Positions 35,453-47,108 of a stretch of DNA of 64,000 nucleotides are shown piece after piece. The notes beneath the pieces are model-generated. The model saw only the letters and a program-made list of their open reading frames with translations. It ran no database searches and was not told where the DNA came from. A program made the position numbers and the translations under genes. This DNA comes from Sphagnum magellanicum (taxonomy: Eukaryota > Streptophyta > Sphagnopsida > Sphagnales > Sphagnaceae), in the NCBI GenBank assembly GCA_021904315.1, contig CM038912.1:15587061-15651060 (forward strand), read 5' to 3'. Positions within the stretch are counted from its first letter, which is position 1. Each line of letters begins with the position of its first letter.

Positions 35453-37791
35453 ATATCTTCATTCACCCAATAAGTAGTAAGGGCAGCCCACATTCCCATT
35501 ACTCACCTTGCTGCACTACTTACAGTTGGACAGACATTTTGACCACATGCCCAAAACCTTCTTCTAACTTGCATGAACTGAGTCATGGTGTATTTAGCAT
35601 TACTTCCATTCAAGGTAATCTTTGTTTTATTCATCACTGGTCATCATAAATTGATCAATTAATAATTTTATTTGAAAAAGGGATATATTTGCACAAAGTC
35701 AAAGTATGATTTATGCAATTGCTTCTATTCATTTATACATTTGGAGTCATATGCAACACACTTGAATAATTAAGTACATTTCAATCTGGATGTGTTTGGA
35801 TGTGCCGAGAGTAAGTTGTCCAAATTAAGTATGTACATGGAAAAAAAAATCCATGATAAGTGACTGAATTTAATTTTCAATCTAACATATGTAACATAAG
35901 CAATTTGAAATGATATCCATTGAGGTAACCACGAGTTACTAAAGGGCTATTGGTTAGTATCGAAGAGTTGGCATAGAAAGTCATCAAACACCAAGCACAT
36001 AACAAAGCTGGCAAGCCCAAAATCGGTAGCTTCCAAAGTATGCAATCCATCGATGTAAAATGATGTTAGCAATTGTGGCATGCTTTCTATTCAAATGTTG
36101 GGATCTTGCAATGAGTATGTTTGACAATTAATCAATTTTATTTTTTTTGCTTTGGTAGCTTGATTTTTGTATAGATATTAAAAGGGAGGTTGTGCTTGAG
36201 GGACTTCAATCATGGCCAATCCCTAACAAGAATTGAGCCTAAGTTTTAGGGTTTGGTCCTATAGAACCCCATTAGTCAAATGTGGAGTCCTTACTTAAGT
36301 AAAGACCTCCCCACATTTGGTAGTCATAGGAATTTGTTTATTTTGTAATGAGTCTTATTAAAACTTTGTTAGAACACATCCAAAAATTAGGAGTGAAGGA
36401 AAAGACATGCATTCACAAAGATTTGGAACCTGAACTTGTGCACAAAAAAGGAACTAAGACCAAGATCGGTTCAAACTCATTTTTCATATTTGGAAGCAAC
36501 GGTTTTTAAACCAAGAGATAGTCATTCAAAATTATAATGATGAGAAAAAATGAGGAATTGGTATATATATGGGTGACTACATAGAATCCATTGTATGGTT
36601 GTCCTTGGACAACTCCACAGATGATTCCCAAGACAATTCATATTTACCTGATTTTCGAGTCAAACTACCTCACTTCTTTCCCCTACCCACCAACATCATC
36701 TATCTATGAAGGAAGGTAGTTTGTTTTGTTTTGTTTGTATTTATGAGATCCACCAAACTGGTATGCTTCAGGTCGCGTGCGTTCTTGGTGTCTTTGGAAA
36801 GCTCTCGAGGAGGAGGGGTGCATAGGCTTGGTTTCATGGCATTTGGACTTGCGGTGTAGAAGTTCTTGAATATTGAATGATTTTCTTCACTGAAAATTAA
36901 ATTAAAGCGTAGCTGAAAAATTTCAGAGGAATTGGAATCTGCTTTTGGTGTTGTTGGAAAGATCCTGATGAGCAGGATTTAAGGGAATCTATTTGGTAAG
37001 ATTTGGATTCAGAATGTGGGAGAGATTGATTTTTATGTGATTTCTGCTGCTGAAAATTCAAATAAATTCCCCAAAAAACCAGGTTTTGGAAGGAAAAATC
37101 AGTTGAGGATGTGGTAACACTTGGGCCAACGGCACAGGCCACACTAGCAGATATGAAAAAGCAAATTAATATCATTCTAGATGTCCATTGGATTGAAAAT
37201 AATGCTACTACACACATTGCAAGACAAGAAATATAAGAAGATAATAATAAACTCATTTGAGTTCTAAATATGCATTTTTCTGTTTTTCTCATCGTGTTCA
37301 AAGTTCAACATGACAACAAGAGGCAAGTGAACAACTCCAAAATGGAGGCTTTATCTCAAGGTCATTAAAGAATAAATAACTTGGGTTGAAAAACAATCAC
37401 TCAAGCCTTAGGAGAAAAGCTTAATGAGTCTTCTCCACATGATAACCCAACCCAATGGAAATGTAAATATCCAAAACCGTTTTCATTTTGAAACAAGTTT
37501 TTAACAACTAAAAGTAATCTAAGAGCGAATACCTGACAAATTGAATGTTAAGAAATTGCAAAGTATTTTGTGAATTTTTAAAAAACAAGTGGGCTAAGCC
37601 TGTTCATTCCAAATCACCAAGAAAGTTTGGCCTGAATTCTCAGTGGCTGTGACTTCTCAAATCATAACCAAATTGTGTTTATCTTTGTCTCTAATAGACA
37701 TCAAGAATCGTAAAGTAGGTTTTGGTCAGCGTATTACATAATGTAGGTGACCAAAAGTGCATGATACATACAACTTATAGGTAGTGCTGCT
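35453..37791. other. AT-rich region 3' of the carotenoid-isomerase-like gene
   Basis: No gene supported. A minus frame of 134 codons at 36897–37301 has no recognisable motif. The sequence TTGGAAAGCTCTCGAGGAG at about 36795 recurs at about 45826, suggesting a diverged dispersed repeat. The right end includes the probable 3' UTR of the gene that stops at 37792. Confidence 0.5.
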
Positions 37792-40700
37792 TTACACACC
37801 AATTGCATCCAGAAGCTTACTGTGTTGTGAGACAGAGGCAAGGGAATTGGCTGTGACAAGTCCACTGGCAGCCACTGCTGGAATCCCAATGCCTGGAAAT
37901 ACAGAGTCCCCACAGCAGAATAGTCCATCTACAGGAGTTGAAGGCATTGGAAACAAACCTTTTCCGGCCCTAATTGCAGGTCCATATGTGCCTCGATTCC
38001 GTCGGAGAAAGCGCTCGTGTGTTAGAGGTGTCCCTACCAGCTTAACTTCACATTTTTCTCGTGAAAAGCCAGGCCCTAGTGCCTTCTCCACTGCTCTCCA
38101 CAGAACCTGTTCACAACAAAAGCCTGTTTTCAGATCTGATCTTTTGAAGCTAACACCCAAGCACTATTACCGAGTCAAGATATACACCAATTGTGGCAAC
38201 ATCCAAGCTGGCTAGAAGTTGGGTGTTCCAGTGTCAAGCTCCAAGATATCTCCATTCACAGGCATATGATGGTTGGTTTCACAATTTGTCATGACTAAGG
38301 CAGAGTCAAACTATGGCTTCTAGTGATTATTAGCTTTGAGAGGAAGACTTCTGCAATTTGCTACAAAGCAACTATATTTACTACCCTTAGCACCCTCACC
38401 TCTTTACTTTCCTCCTCTCTTGATCACTGCAATTTGGTTTCCAGAAATAATCACCTGTTCACTTATGTGATGGCAAATTACTTGTTTCAGGTACGTGTGG
38501 TTAACAAAGACTGAAATTGAGGCTTCCTGGTGAAATATTGACCCAGAATATGATGGGGAAAAACATGAGAGTGCAGAACAAACCTCAGAACGCTCAGCTT
38601 TTAGCTGCCGATAAGCAGCACTCTGGCGATCGAGGTCTTTCCAAAGACTGTATGGCTCTGAGCCTGGTGTGTATGCATGCAACACATGTTTGCCTGCAGG
38701 AGCCAGTGAAGGGTCCAACACACTGGGAACTGAAATCAGCACCACATTTTGTGGGGCATCAACTCCTTGTGACCAGTCATTCACCACAATGTGGTGTATT
38801 TCAAGGTCTGAAGGCAAATCCTGCAACATAATGTCCATAATCAGTATGGTGGACCTGGACATGTTAAACACCTATAAATGGACTTGAATGATCAACAAGA
38901 TTTTCCATACAATACAAAGAAGTATGGAATTCCATTCCAGAAGTGTGTACTTAATTCCACTTTGTATTGTGGTATAACATACCCATGTGGGCAAATCTTG
39001 AAAAGCCCTGAACACACAACTTCAATGACCCTACATTTGTCCCTCAGTCATTTATATGCATGATCATATGCACAATTCCCTCTCAAAAATGTTGAAGGGT
39101 AGAGCAGCAATACTTTGGCATCAATTCCAAGGTGAAGGTGCATAAAGGAGTCACATTGGGGTGTGTCCTTTGCTCTTGTTTGAAGCTCTTTCGGCACAGC
39201 ATCTGGTGGTAGCAATGACACAGTATCCCATGTAGATGCATTGCTGACTACTGCCTTCAGTGCCTGCACAAACTGCAGCATCCAGACAATCTTACTATAA
39301 TTTGAAGTCCAGGGTCATTTGTAATCATTTGTATACTTCAATTCCCTGGGAAGTATACAAATGATTACTTCAGCCATCTATTTGTCATTAATAATAAGCT
39401 CAAGAGGGTGAATTTGGGGTCCCAGTAGCACTGGCCACTGATCACCAGAGTATAACATGGTGCATTCCAAAACCTAAACCTCCCCCTTTAAACTGATTAC
39501 AGTGTTTTTGGTCACATGTGTTGAAGAGACCTGACAACCAAACTGACCGCCTGAGTCCCAAAACTGAGCTCCAGAAACTGCTGGAAAAAAGAGTTTGCAA
39601 AGGAAATCACCCATTTTAGACAATTCAGAATGACTCGTGTCAAATACAAGAGATTGGTGCCGTCAAATGACAGCATACCCGACCATCTCGCAGTTTCACA
39701 CCCACTGCTCGCCCTTCTTCCACAACAATGGAATCCACATGAGTATTTAGGGCAAGGCGGCCTCCATGCTTTTTCAAGCCACGCACAAGTGCATCCACTA
39801 TGGCTCCTGTGCCTCCACACGGGTACTCTAACACACAACCCGGCTTATACCACTCTCCAAACATGTACACCTGATACACCCATGATCCAAATTCATGGTC
39901 TCCAGTGTGACAAATATACAAATGATCCTTAGCATCCTTCTGCAGATATGTATCATTAAAGCTCAAGCTAGAAGTTAAAGAGGCAAGTTTCCCAAAAGGC
40001 ATGAGATGGGGAGTTTACAGGACTTACTATTTCAGCGGCAAGTGTGCCATCAGCTTTCAGGCCAGACAGGAGAAATGATAACAAGTCAATCCAGTTACGT
40101 ACAAAACTGTTCTGGATACCAAGTGAATCAACAAGCTCCGAGAATGGGCCCAGCAGCTTGCTGGCTCGCATAGCTCCATGTGGCCCCATCTGAACAAAAG
40201 TCTTAAGAAGTTGTGGCCCATAGCGTGCCAGTACTGTGACAAGAGCTCCCCAGTCGGTGCGAATTGCTGCAGGGGGCAATGCCATAGCTGCAGCTGAAAG
40301 AGGAAGGACAGCTTCCTGCCACAGCAACATATTATTATTAGCAAACTTTCTCCACAAAACAAAGACCCTACTTGATGGGAAAAAGAGTAACAAGACTCCC
40401 GAAGGATCCCCTGAAAAAGAAAAAAGATGCTGGCACTAACTTACTTGTAGCTTGCGCCAATCTGCCACTGCATTTGAATCAGCAATGTGCTGCAGATCCT
40501 GTTAAAAAATTCCAAGCATACAGCAAGCTTGGAAGGTTCAGTGAAGAGCAGACCCTGAGCACAATGCACAGTACCTAAGCTTTCCTCCTTCTTGTACACA
40601 GAAATGGGACAGGAATATAATATATTGTCATGGACTTGCTCTCTGTTGAGTGAATGGCATTCTGTGAACGACAATTTCTGTACAAACAAATGCTCAAGAA

Positions 40701-41781
40701 GGGCTGAAGGGGATGGCTTGATTGATTGTTATTGCCACTGCTGACCTTGTAGAATTCAGTGGGACCAATGCGGGAAAGAAATTGACCTTCAGGGATGTGC
40801 ACCATCCAAGAATCATATTGCACACAATCTACTGCTTCACCAAGAGCATCAAACACCTGTGGGACAAGAAGAAGATGAGTACCTCTTATTCAATTCACAA
40901 ATGCCGCACACAGACAAGGCTTCTCAGAGATGGATTGTCACACACACAGAGCAAGGATGATGTATGCACCATTTTGCGGGCAGTTTGACCGCAGGAGTTC
41001 CAGCAAGTTTCTTCTTCTTTACCTGTGCCAAGGGATTGGCCTGAGGTCCCCGTGAAGAGAGACCAGAGAACAGAGATGGTCCTGAATCAAAGTGGTAGCC
41101 TTTGATATCAAAAGAATGTGCAGCGCCTCCCGGAGCGTCATGGCTTTCAAGAACAAGCACATCTTCACCATATCGGGCAAGCATACTGCCACAGCACAAG
41201 CCTCCCACACCGCTTCCTATTACCACGATGTCTGCATCCTCCTTTCCTGTGCAACAACAGTATTTTATAAATTGAGCCTCGTCCTTTCTTCCTTCAAACC
41301 GGGTGCTTCTTTTTCCGCAATCAGCAAAGTGTTAGCGAAAACAAAAGGGACAACAAGAACTCCTCGGAAAGGAAAATCGCAATTGCGAAAGCTAGAAGAA
41401 GAGGATAGAGAATTTCATGCCTTGTAATCCTCCTCTGTTTGTGGCGGTGGCGGCGATGTCTGATTCCCTCTCTTCCACAATCGCTCGCACCTTCGTCTTT
41501 CTCCTCACACCCGAAGCTTCAAAGCCAGGTCTTCCAGGCCTCGTGACGCTGTTTCTTCTTCTTCTGCTGCTACATCCCGATATCACAATGGAGCAAGATG
41601 TTTTCCTTCTGATAAGCTGAAAAACGGTGGAGATGCTGATGACAGAGGAGGAGGCGGAGGAGCAGGAGAAAGAGGAAGAGCAACTGCGCGGTGCAGAAGA
41701 AGAGAGATTCGAGACGGCTATGGCTGACGCAGGTACAAGGCTTCTTCTTGTGAGGCAGCAGCAGCCTGGAGACGACGCCAT
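37792..41781 (-). CDS. Carotenoid-isomerase-like FAD-dependent oxidoreductase, plastid-targeted
   Basis: Nine minus-strand exons join in phase to 646 residues: 41781–41421, 41246–41023, 40856–40746, 40498–40445, 40315–40028, 39870–39679, 39272–39114, 38820–38584 and 38106–37792. The first about 115 residues are Ser/Arg-rich, as expected for a chloroplast transit peptide. An ADIVVIGSGVGGL dinucleotide-binding motif follows, GxGxxG at 131–136. Later come RNWIDLLSFLLSG, EWYKPGCVLEYP, AVVSNASTWDT, TPQCDSFMHLHLG, GTYGPAI and a C-terminal CCGDSVFPGIGIPAVAASG flavin-binding segment. It resembles the plant CRTISO-like branch typified by Arabidopsis At1g57770 more than classical prolycopene isomerase; the substrate is not known from sequence. 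The ATG at 41781 is the first in frame. The first intron appears to be GC–AG. Confidence 0.93.
39321..39368. repeat. Perfect 19-bp inverted repeat inside an intron
   Basis: Arms 39321–39339 and 39350–39368 are exact reverse complements around a 10-base loop. They lie in the intron between exons 6 and 7 of the carotenoid-isomerase-like gene. The arms would form a stable hairpin in either transcript. Confidence 0.95.
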
Positions 41782-42085
41782 TATTATTATTATTATTGCC
41801 ACACCTCTACCACGCACAATTCTGCAATGAAAACACACATAATCTCGTCGCCGACCGATTCTCTTTAGTTTCTTGCAATCGCGTTTTTCTTTCTTGAGGA
41901 GGAAACGCTGCTGTCCTCCTCCTCTCCTACAACGAGGATTTGTCTCTCGTCGCGGAACTATGCATACATAATAAGAGCTCCAGGGGACACGGGCGATGTG
42001 TCATGTTCTGCATCTTTTGTGTCTTTGATGGACACCAGCAACATCATGGACCAATCTATTTATCTTCTATAGAAGAATAACAATA
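41782..42085. promoter_or_regulatory. Upstream region of the carotenoid-isomerase-like gene
   Basis: This 300-bp stretch separates the minus-strand ATG at 41781 from the transposon inserted at 42086. It includes an ATT trinucleotide run continuing from the coding edge and GAGG-rich sequence. Promoter role is inferred from position. Confidence 0.4.
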
Positions 42086-44239
42086 CAGTAAAACCTGTCT
42101 AAAGTGATCTTGCTGGGACCAGAGGTAGGATATCACTTTATACAGGTTATCACTTTAGGCAGGTACAGTACATACAGTATCATACACACATGTTTTCCTT
42201 TTTTTTACCATTATCGTTTGTATCGTTAGGGCGTTAGTTCGTGGCTGCTCGTACCCGCGTGCCGGGGGAAGTTCCACAGAAAAAAAACCCATGTTTACGT
42301 GTGGGTCCACCTCAGGAACTGCGTTGCAAGTACCACCCCGTCACATCCTCATGCGCAAAGTCTTCTCCATGTCGAAGAAAGGTCAGCAATACACCACGAT
42401 GACGAACCAGGTTTGCCTCGCCCTCGTACGGTACAAGAAAGATCATCCTGGTGCCACACAGAAAGAGCTGATCAAGTGGCTAGAGGACACTCATCAGCTC
42501 AAGGTCAACCAAGCAACGGTGTCGGGCACACTTAAACGGTCGACGGAACTGCTCGCCAAGGCCACCACCTCCAACCTCAGCTCCAAGCATCAAAAGACGG
42601 TGAAATTCCCTATCATGGAGGCTGCTTTAGCCGAATGGTTCCTTGCCAACTAAGAACACGTCAACCTGAGCGGGGACCTCATACGTGAGAGCGCAATGAA
42701 GATCATTGAGCGCCTATACCCGGATCACTCGCCGTTTGAGTTTTCAAATGGCTGGCTTGAAGCTTTCAAGGTCCGTCACGGGATCAAGAAACATCGCAAG
42801 TTCGGGGAAAGCGGTTCAGTCGACATGACTACTGTTGCAAGTGCCCTTCCGGGAATTTGTCAAGTTCTTGACGCGTACGAATGGCGTGACATCTACAACA
42901 TGGATGAGAGTGGGTTGTTCTACCGCATGCAAGTACATACTGTAAGTTCAAAAAGATATCAAATGAGTTTGTCCCTGGTTAACTAAGCATCTTCGCCCGC
43001 ATTGCAAGCGGACAACTCCCTTGCGACAAAGCAGCTCGAAGGCAGGAAACAGAGCAAGGAGCGCTTAACCCTAGCGCTGTGTTGCAACGGCAATGGCTCT
43101 GACAAGCTCCCACTGTGGGTGATTGGCAAGTTTAAGAACCCCAGGTGTTTCAAGAACATCAACGTCACGTCACTTGGGTGTGTACACAGGAACAATGCGT
43201 CCCCATGGATAACACAGATCATCTTCCTGGAGTGGCTCCGGGCATTTGATCTCCATGTTTCCGGCCGGAAGGTCCTCCTGATCCTAGATAACTTCAGCGG
43301 GCACACTCCGGTGGAGAAGATTCCGAATCACATCCGCCTTCGGAACACGACCATTCTCTACCTACCTCCGAACATGACCTCGAAGATTCAACCGTGCGAT
43401 GCCGGCATCATCCGCAACTTCAAGGCCTACTACCGTCGCCGCTTCAACCGTGCTCTTCTCCAACGCATTGAGGACAAGGTGCCGGAGCCGGAAAAGGTCA
43501 ACATTTTGGGGGCCATCCAGTTTGCCGTCCCCACGTGGAATTATGAAGTCAAGCCAACGACGATTGCCAACTGCTTCCTACACTGCAAGATCCGGTCGAC
43601 AAAACAGGCTGAGGCAGTTGAAAACGTCACGGAGGACAACCTGGTGGACCACGAGGTCATCGCAGATCTACAGTCACAAATCCAGCGCTTCCGCTACAGG
43701 AACCCAATGGACATCAGGAACCTGCTCAACTACCCGGAGGAGCAAATCATGTCATACACGTCGGATCTTGATAGCATCATTGAGGACCACCTTGAAGAAG
43801 CCGGACTTGTTCCAGTGCTGCATGAGGAAGAGGACGACAATAAAAAAGTGCCTGCCATGAGTGCCGCTGACGTTTCCGAGATGCTGGATAAGCTTGTGAT
43901 CTTTTTCATGCAACAACAGGATGCAAACGAATCTTGTGTGAGTTCCATCCAGAAATTGAAGGATAAGGTGAGTATGATCCGTACCAACCGAATGGTTCAG
44001 AAGAACATTGATTGGTTCTTCAAGCGTATCTAGCTTGTTTTGTAGTTGTTTTTGTCTTTTATTTTTTGAAATGTGTTGAATATCACTTTAGATAAGGAGT
44101 GGGACCAATAAAAATTATCAAGTATCACTTTATGGAGGTTTATCACATTTTGTATGGGGCTCGACTTGAGACCGAGTCGTGTTTATCACTTTAGACAAGA
44201 TATCACTTTAGACAGTATCACTTTAGACAGGTTTTACTG
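42086..44239 (+). mobile_element. pogo/Tigger-type DNA transposon, nearly complete
   Basis: A 2154-bp element flanked by TA on both sides (42084–42085 and 44240–44241), as expected for Tc1/mariner-pogo insertions. The 23-bp terminal inverted repeats 42086–42108 and 44217–44239 are perfect and start CAGTAAAACCTG. Subterminal copies of ATCACTTTA occur in both ends: two near 42130–42160 and at least five between 44080 and 44230. One degenerate transposase gene occupies the middle. GC content is clearly higher than the surrounding AT-rich DNA, and the perfect ends suggest a recent insertion. Confidence 0.95.
42291..44033 (+). pseudogene. Tigger-like DDE transposase, interrupted
   Basis: One frame of 581 codons runs from ATG 42291 (or the better ATG at 42369, MSKKGQQYTTM) to TAG at 44033, broken by two in-frame stops. 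N-terminal CENP-B/Psq-type helix-turn-helix sequence (ATQKELIKWLEDTHQLKVNQ) is followed by an HTH_Tnp_Tc5-like segment (LSGDLIRESAMKI) and the DDE_1 core. Catalytic Asp codons are at 42903 (NMDES), 43287 (LILDNFSGH) and 43398 (QPCDAGI). The first stop, TAA at 42651, sits where a glutamine codon is expected (CAA to TAA). The second, TAA at 42984, lies in a 75-bp interruption flanked by GCAAG. As read, no full-length transposase is made. Confidence 0.93.
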
Positions 44240-44417
44240 TAGTTTGTCTCTTTTCATTGTCCTTATCATTGTAACATTATTCCGTTACAATGCCACAATG
44301 TTGTTTTACTTAAAGAAATTGTTGTTTATTAATCAGCAAACCTTTTCGAATTTGAAATTTTTTTAAAACTAGTAAACCGATGAAAGATAAAGGTTTTGTT
44401 CATAGACTCTTTTCCTA

Positions 44418-44969
44418 CTAGTGGTAACCCTGTGCATAATGCACAGGTGTGTTATTTCAAGTTAATTCCCAAAGCGTTCCGGAGAGGGAGGGAAGGTCGA
44501 TCACGCAACGCTTTTGGCACCTAGATTTTGGAGTTCGTTGTGTAGTAGTAATCCGTCGATTAAGATGTCAATCAACGTTCCGGATCCTAACACGTGGTTA
44601 GTTAGTCACCCCGGGTACCCGTATCTTTCCCTCTACCTAATAATGACTCTACAGGAAAAGCCGCAGTTTGGGACCTGGAAATTTACCAAAAGGAAAAAAG
44701 GTCACAGTTTTAATTGAGACCTGGAAATTTACCAAAAAGTTGAGCCGTAGTCAATTTTAATTGGGACCTGGGAAATTTACTAAAAGGATAAGCCGCAATA
44801 AGTTTTAATTGGCACCTGGAAATGTACCAAAAGAAAAAGCCGCAGTTAGTTTTAATTGGCACTTGGAAATTTTACCAAAAGGGTGCACTTTTGGGCGATT
44901 TCATAGCAGTTACTGGAATCACTGTCACAAACAGAGAGACTGACAGACTTGCTGAATTAATATATAAGA
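44418..44969 (-). mobile_element. Non-autonomous Helitron
   Basis: 552 bp. Read on minus, the 5' end at 44969 is TCTTATATATTAATTCAG, preceded by A. The 3' end at 44418 is CTAG, followed by T, so the insertion is between A and T. Just inside the 3' end is a hairpin with 7-bp arms (44429–44435 and 44441–44447) about 8 bases from CTAG. These are the diagnostic Helitron termini. There is no Rep/helicase coding; the interior is mostly a tandem repeat. It shares the first 13 bases of its 5' end with the Helitron at 47109. Confidence 0.88.
44665..44890. repeat. Tandem repeat within the Helitron, five units of about 47 bp
   Basis: The anchor GACCTGG, or GCACCTGG/GCACTTGG variants, recurs at 44672, 44718, 44765, 44812 and 44859. 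Each unit has AATTTACCAAAAG, AAGCCGCAG and TTTTAATTG segments with moderate divergence. Confidence 0.92.
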
Positions 44970-47108
44970 TATTAAACCTAAAGGTCTCTTCATTAAACTC
45001 TTCTATCTTAAACTTACTAATGTGATGTCAAAAGATATTTGATATTAACACCAACAACAAATGCAAGTATTGCAAAAACCTTTGTCATCCTTGACTTCTT
45101 AAGTTAATCCTTTCAACCTTTAGATGCTAATAAAAGAATAATATTAAATGCAATAATTGCAATAGGCGCTCAACAACAACAACATATAAGTCTATATTGC
45201 ATTGCATTGAAGGTAGATAAAAATAATTTATCAATCATCGCATATTATTTTCTTAAACCAAAGGTAGTTTGTAAAATGCAATATTTTCATTATTTTTGTA
45301 AATATTAATGTTGAAAATGTGTGTGATATTTGTGATATATGTTTAAAATATATGTATATACCTAATATTTAAATAAGTTTTAAAATAATCCTATGAATAT
45401 ATAAAGGTTTTTAAAATCATAATTAATGTTTTTCAGCATGTACAAATATTATTTTAAATATTTCATTCAGCATTGTTTCAACAACTTTTTGAGTTGTGTC
45501 ACCTTTGATGTTGCAACCCCACTTTGAAGGAGTTATGAAGTTGTCACTCACACTCCCAAAAATGGGACTTGGGAGTCCTCCGGGACTCCCGAAAACTTAG
45601 AGTGCGATTGTAGGGGTCAAAACACCTTGAAGCGTTCTTTATACCGTTGAAAAGGTCTTGAAGTGTAGATGTCCAAAATGGCTTCGCATGAACCATTTGG
45701 ACATCTGCAGCACAAGTTATGGTCGAAAGAAGGGTTGGGAGTCAAACTAGCAGTTTAACTCCCGACCACTAAAAGTCGGGAATCGATCCGATTCCCGTGT
45801 GTGCAAGTGAAGTGTAACACATCGTTGGAAAGCTCTCGAGGAGAGTTACAACTTTGGTTTAGACCTTGTTTCAATCCGAGTTCGGGGCGAGGAGTTATGA
45901 ACGTCCAAAGTCCCAAGAGTCCAAACCAGGACAATTTCGAGACTTCAAAAGTGGAGTCCCGGGAAAAAGAGCTATTTGGATGCAAGTCCCGTGGAGAGCT
46001 GTAGAGAATACTATATGAGGGAAGGTGGTGGCTTCCCCCGAGTCCGGGCCGTGGTGAATCAAGTGAGTCCAAGTTAGCCCATGGCTTGTCCCAACACCAA
46101 AAATGTGCAGAATGAGTTCTAACCCATTTGTGGGTTGGATTTGGATGCAGGACCGTGTAATTGAGTAAGCTTGTCCCTCTTGCTAATCTATCCCGAAGCT
46201 TTCAGCACGCCCCTCTCGCCCTCTTTAATGCTGGAAGTTGGGAACGTGCCCCGAATCCCAGAAATTCCGCAACTTGAGTGAGTTAGCCCAACTTGGGGGC
46301 TAACTTGGGACTTGGGAACGCGTCACTTGATAACACATGTTTTTTCATGTTTAGGGTTTCAAGCTTGGTGTAGGTTCTTGGCCTTGTTGGCTTTTAAACA
46401 AACCAATAAGGTTATCATCCTTCTCAACCTTAAAAAAGGTTGTAAAATCAAAAGGAAGCCCACGCCTCATGCAAGATAATCGACGATTTCCATATCAAAG
46501 GACAAACAAGTCTAACAAATGTAAGTTTTTTGAACCTCTAATAATATGTCTTTGCATTCGACTAAAGGTTGTTGAACTTGATGATAACTTTCTTTTTTTT
46601 GTATGATCAATTGTTTTTTCCTCATCATGTATCTACATCAAATGTACATTATCCAAGGTGCAAATAATATTCATCATGACATGGTATTGTTTTGTTTTGT
46701 TGAGCCCCCTTTTCAAGTTGAAAAACCATTCAAATTAGCCCACCTCCATGGCAATTTGTGCTCCGTATCCAAGTGCCTATGGAGGAACCATTTGGTTGTA
46801 TAGACACTACATGCATTCGCCAAACCATGTAAATGTATCCTCCATAACCTCCCGATCAACATTCTTCTTTGCTATTGCATGTGGTGGGTGTACAAATGTG
46901 TCATCATTTATAACATCTTTTAACGACTTTTTAGAAAACTCCCTGAAAAACTCAAGTTCCACACTCACAAATAACATTAGGCAATTTCTAAGCCACAATG
47001 GTTAAACACAACATTTCAATTGATTTTCTCATTCATAGTAATATTTTTAAAAAATGTGACATGATTTTTAAATTTCTTACACAAGATTACCTAGAATAAT
47101 AATAATAA
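44970..47108. other. AT-rich then mixed-composition gene-free region
   Basis: 44970–45500 is AT-rich with nothing recognisable. 45500–46330 has higher GC and contains open frames on both strands (45755–46072 minus, 45801–46004 plus), repeated GAGTCCCGGGA-like wording and the dispersed TTGGAAAGCTCTCGAGGAG. It may be part of an old retroelement or LTR, but no conserved domain is visible. 46330–47108 is AT-rich, with short minus frames that are not assignable. Confidence 0.5.

Noticed and set aside
36897..37301. 134-codon minus frame as a gene
   Set aside because: No motif, and AT-rich composition like the flanks.
43399..43860. Second plus frame within the Tigger element
   Set aside because: Out-of-frame shadow of the transposase coding sequence.
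45755..46072. Overlapping open frames on both strands
   Set aside because: The mirrored openness reflects composition; no conserved motif on either strand.
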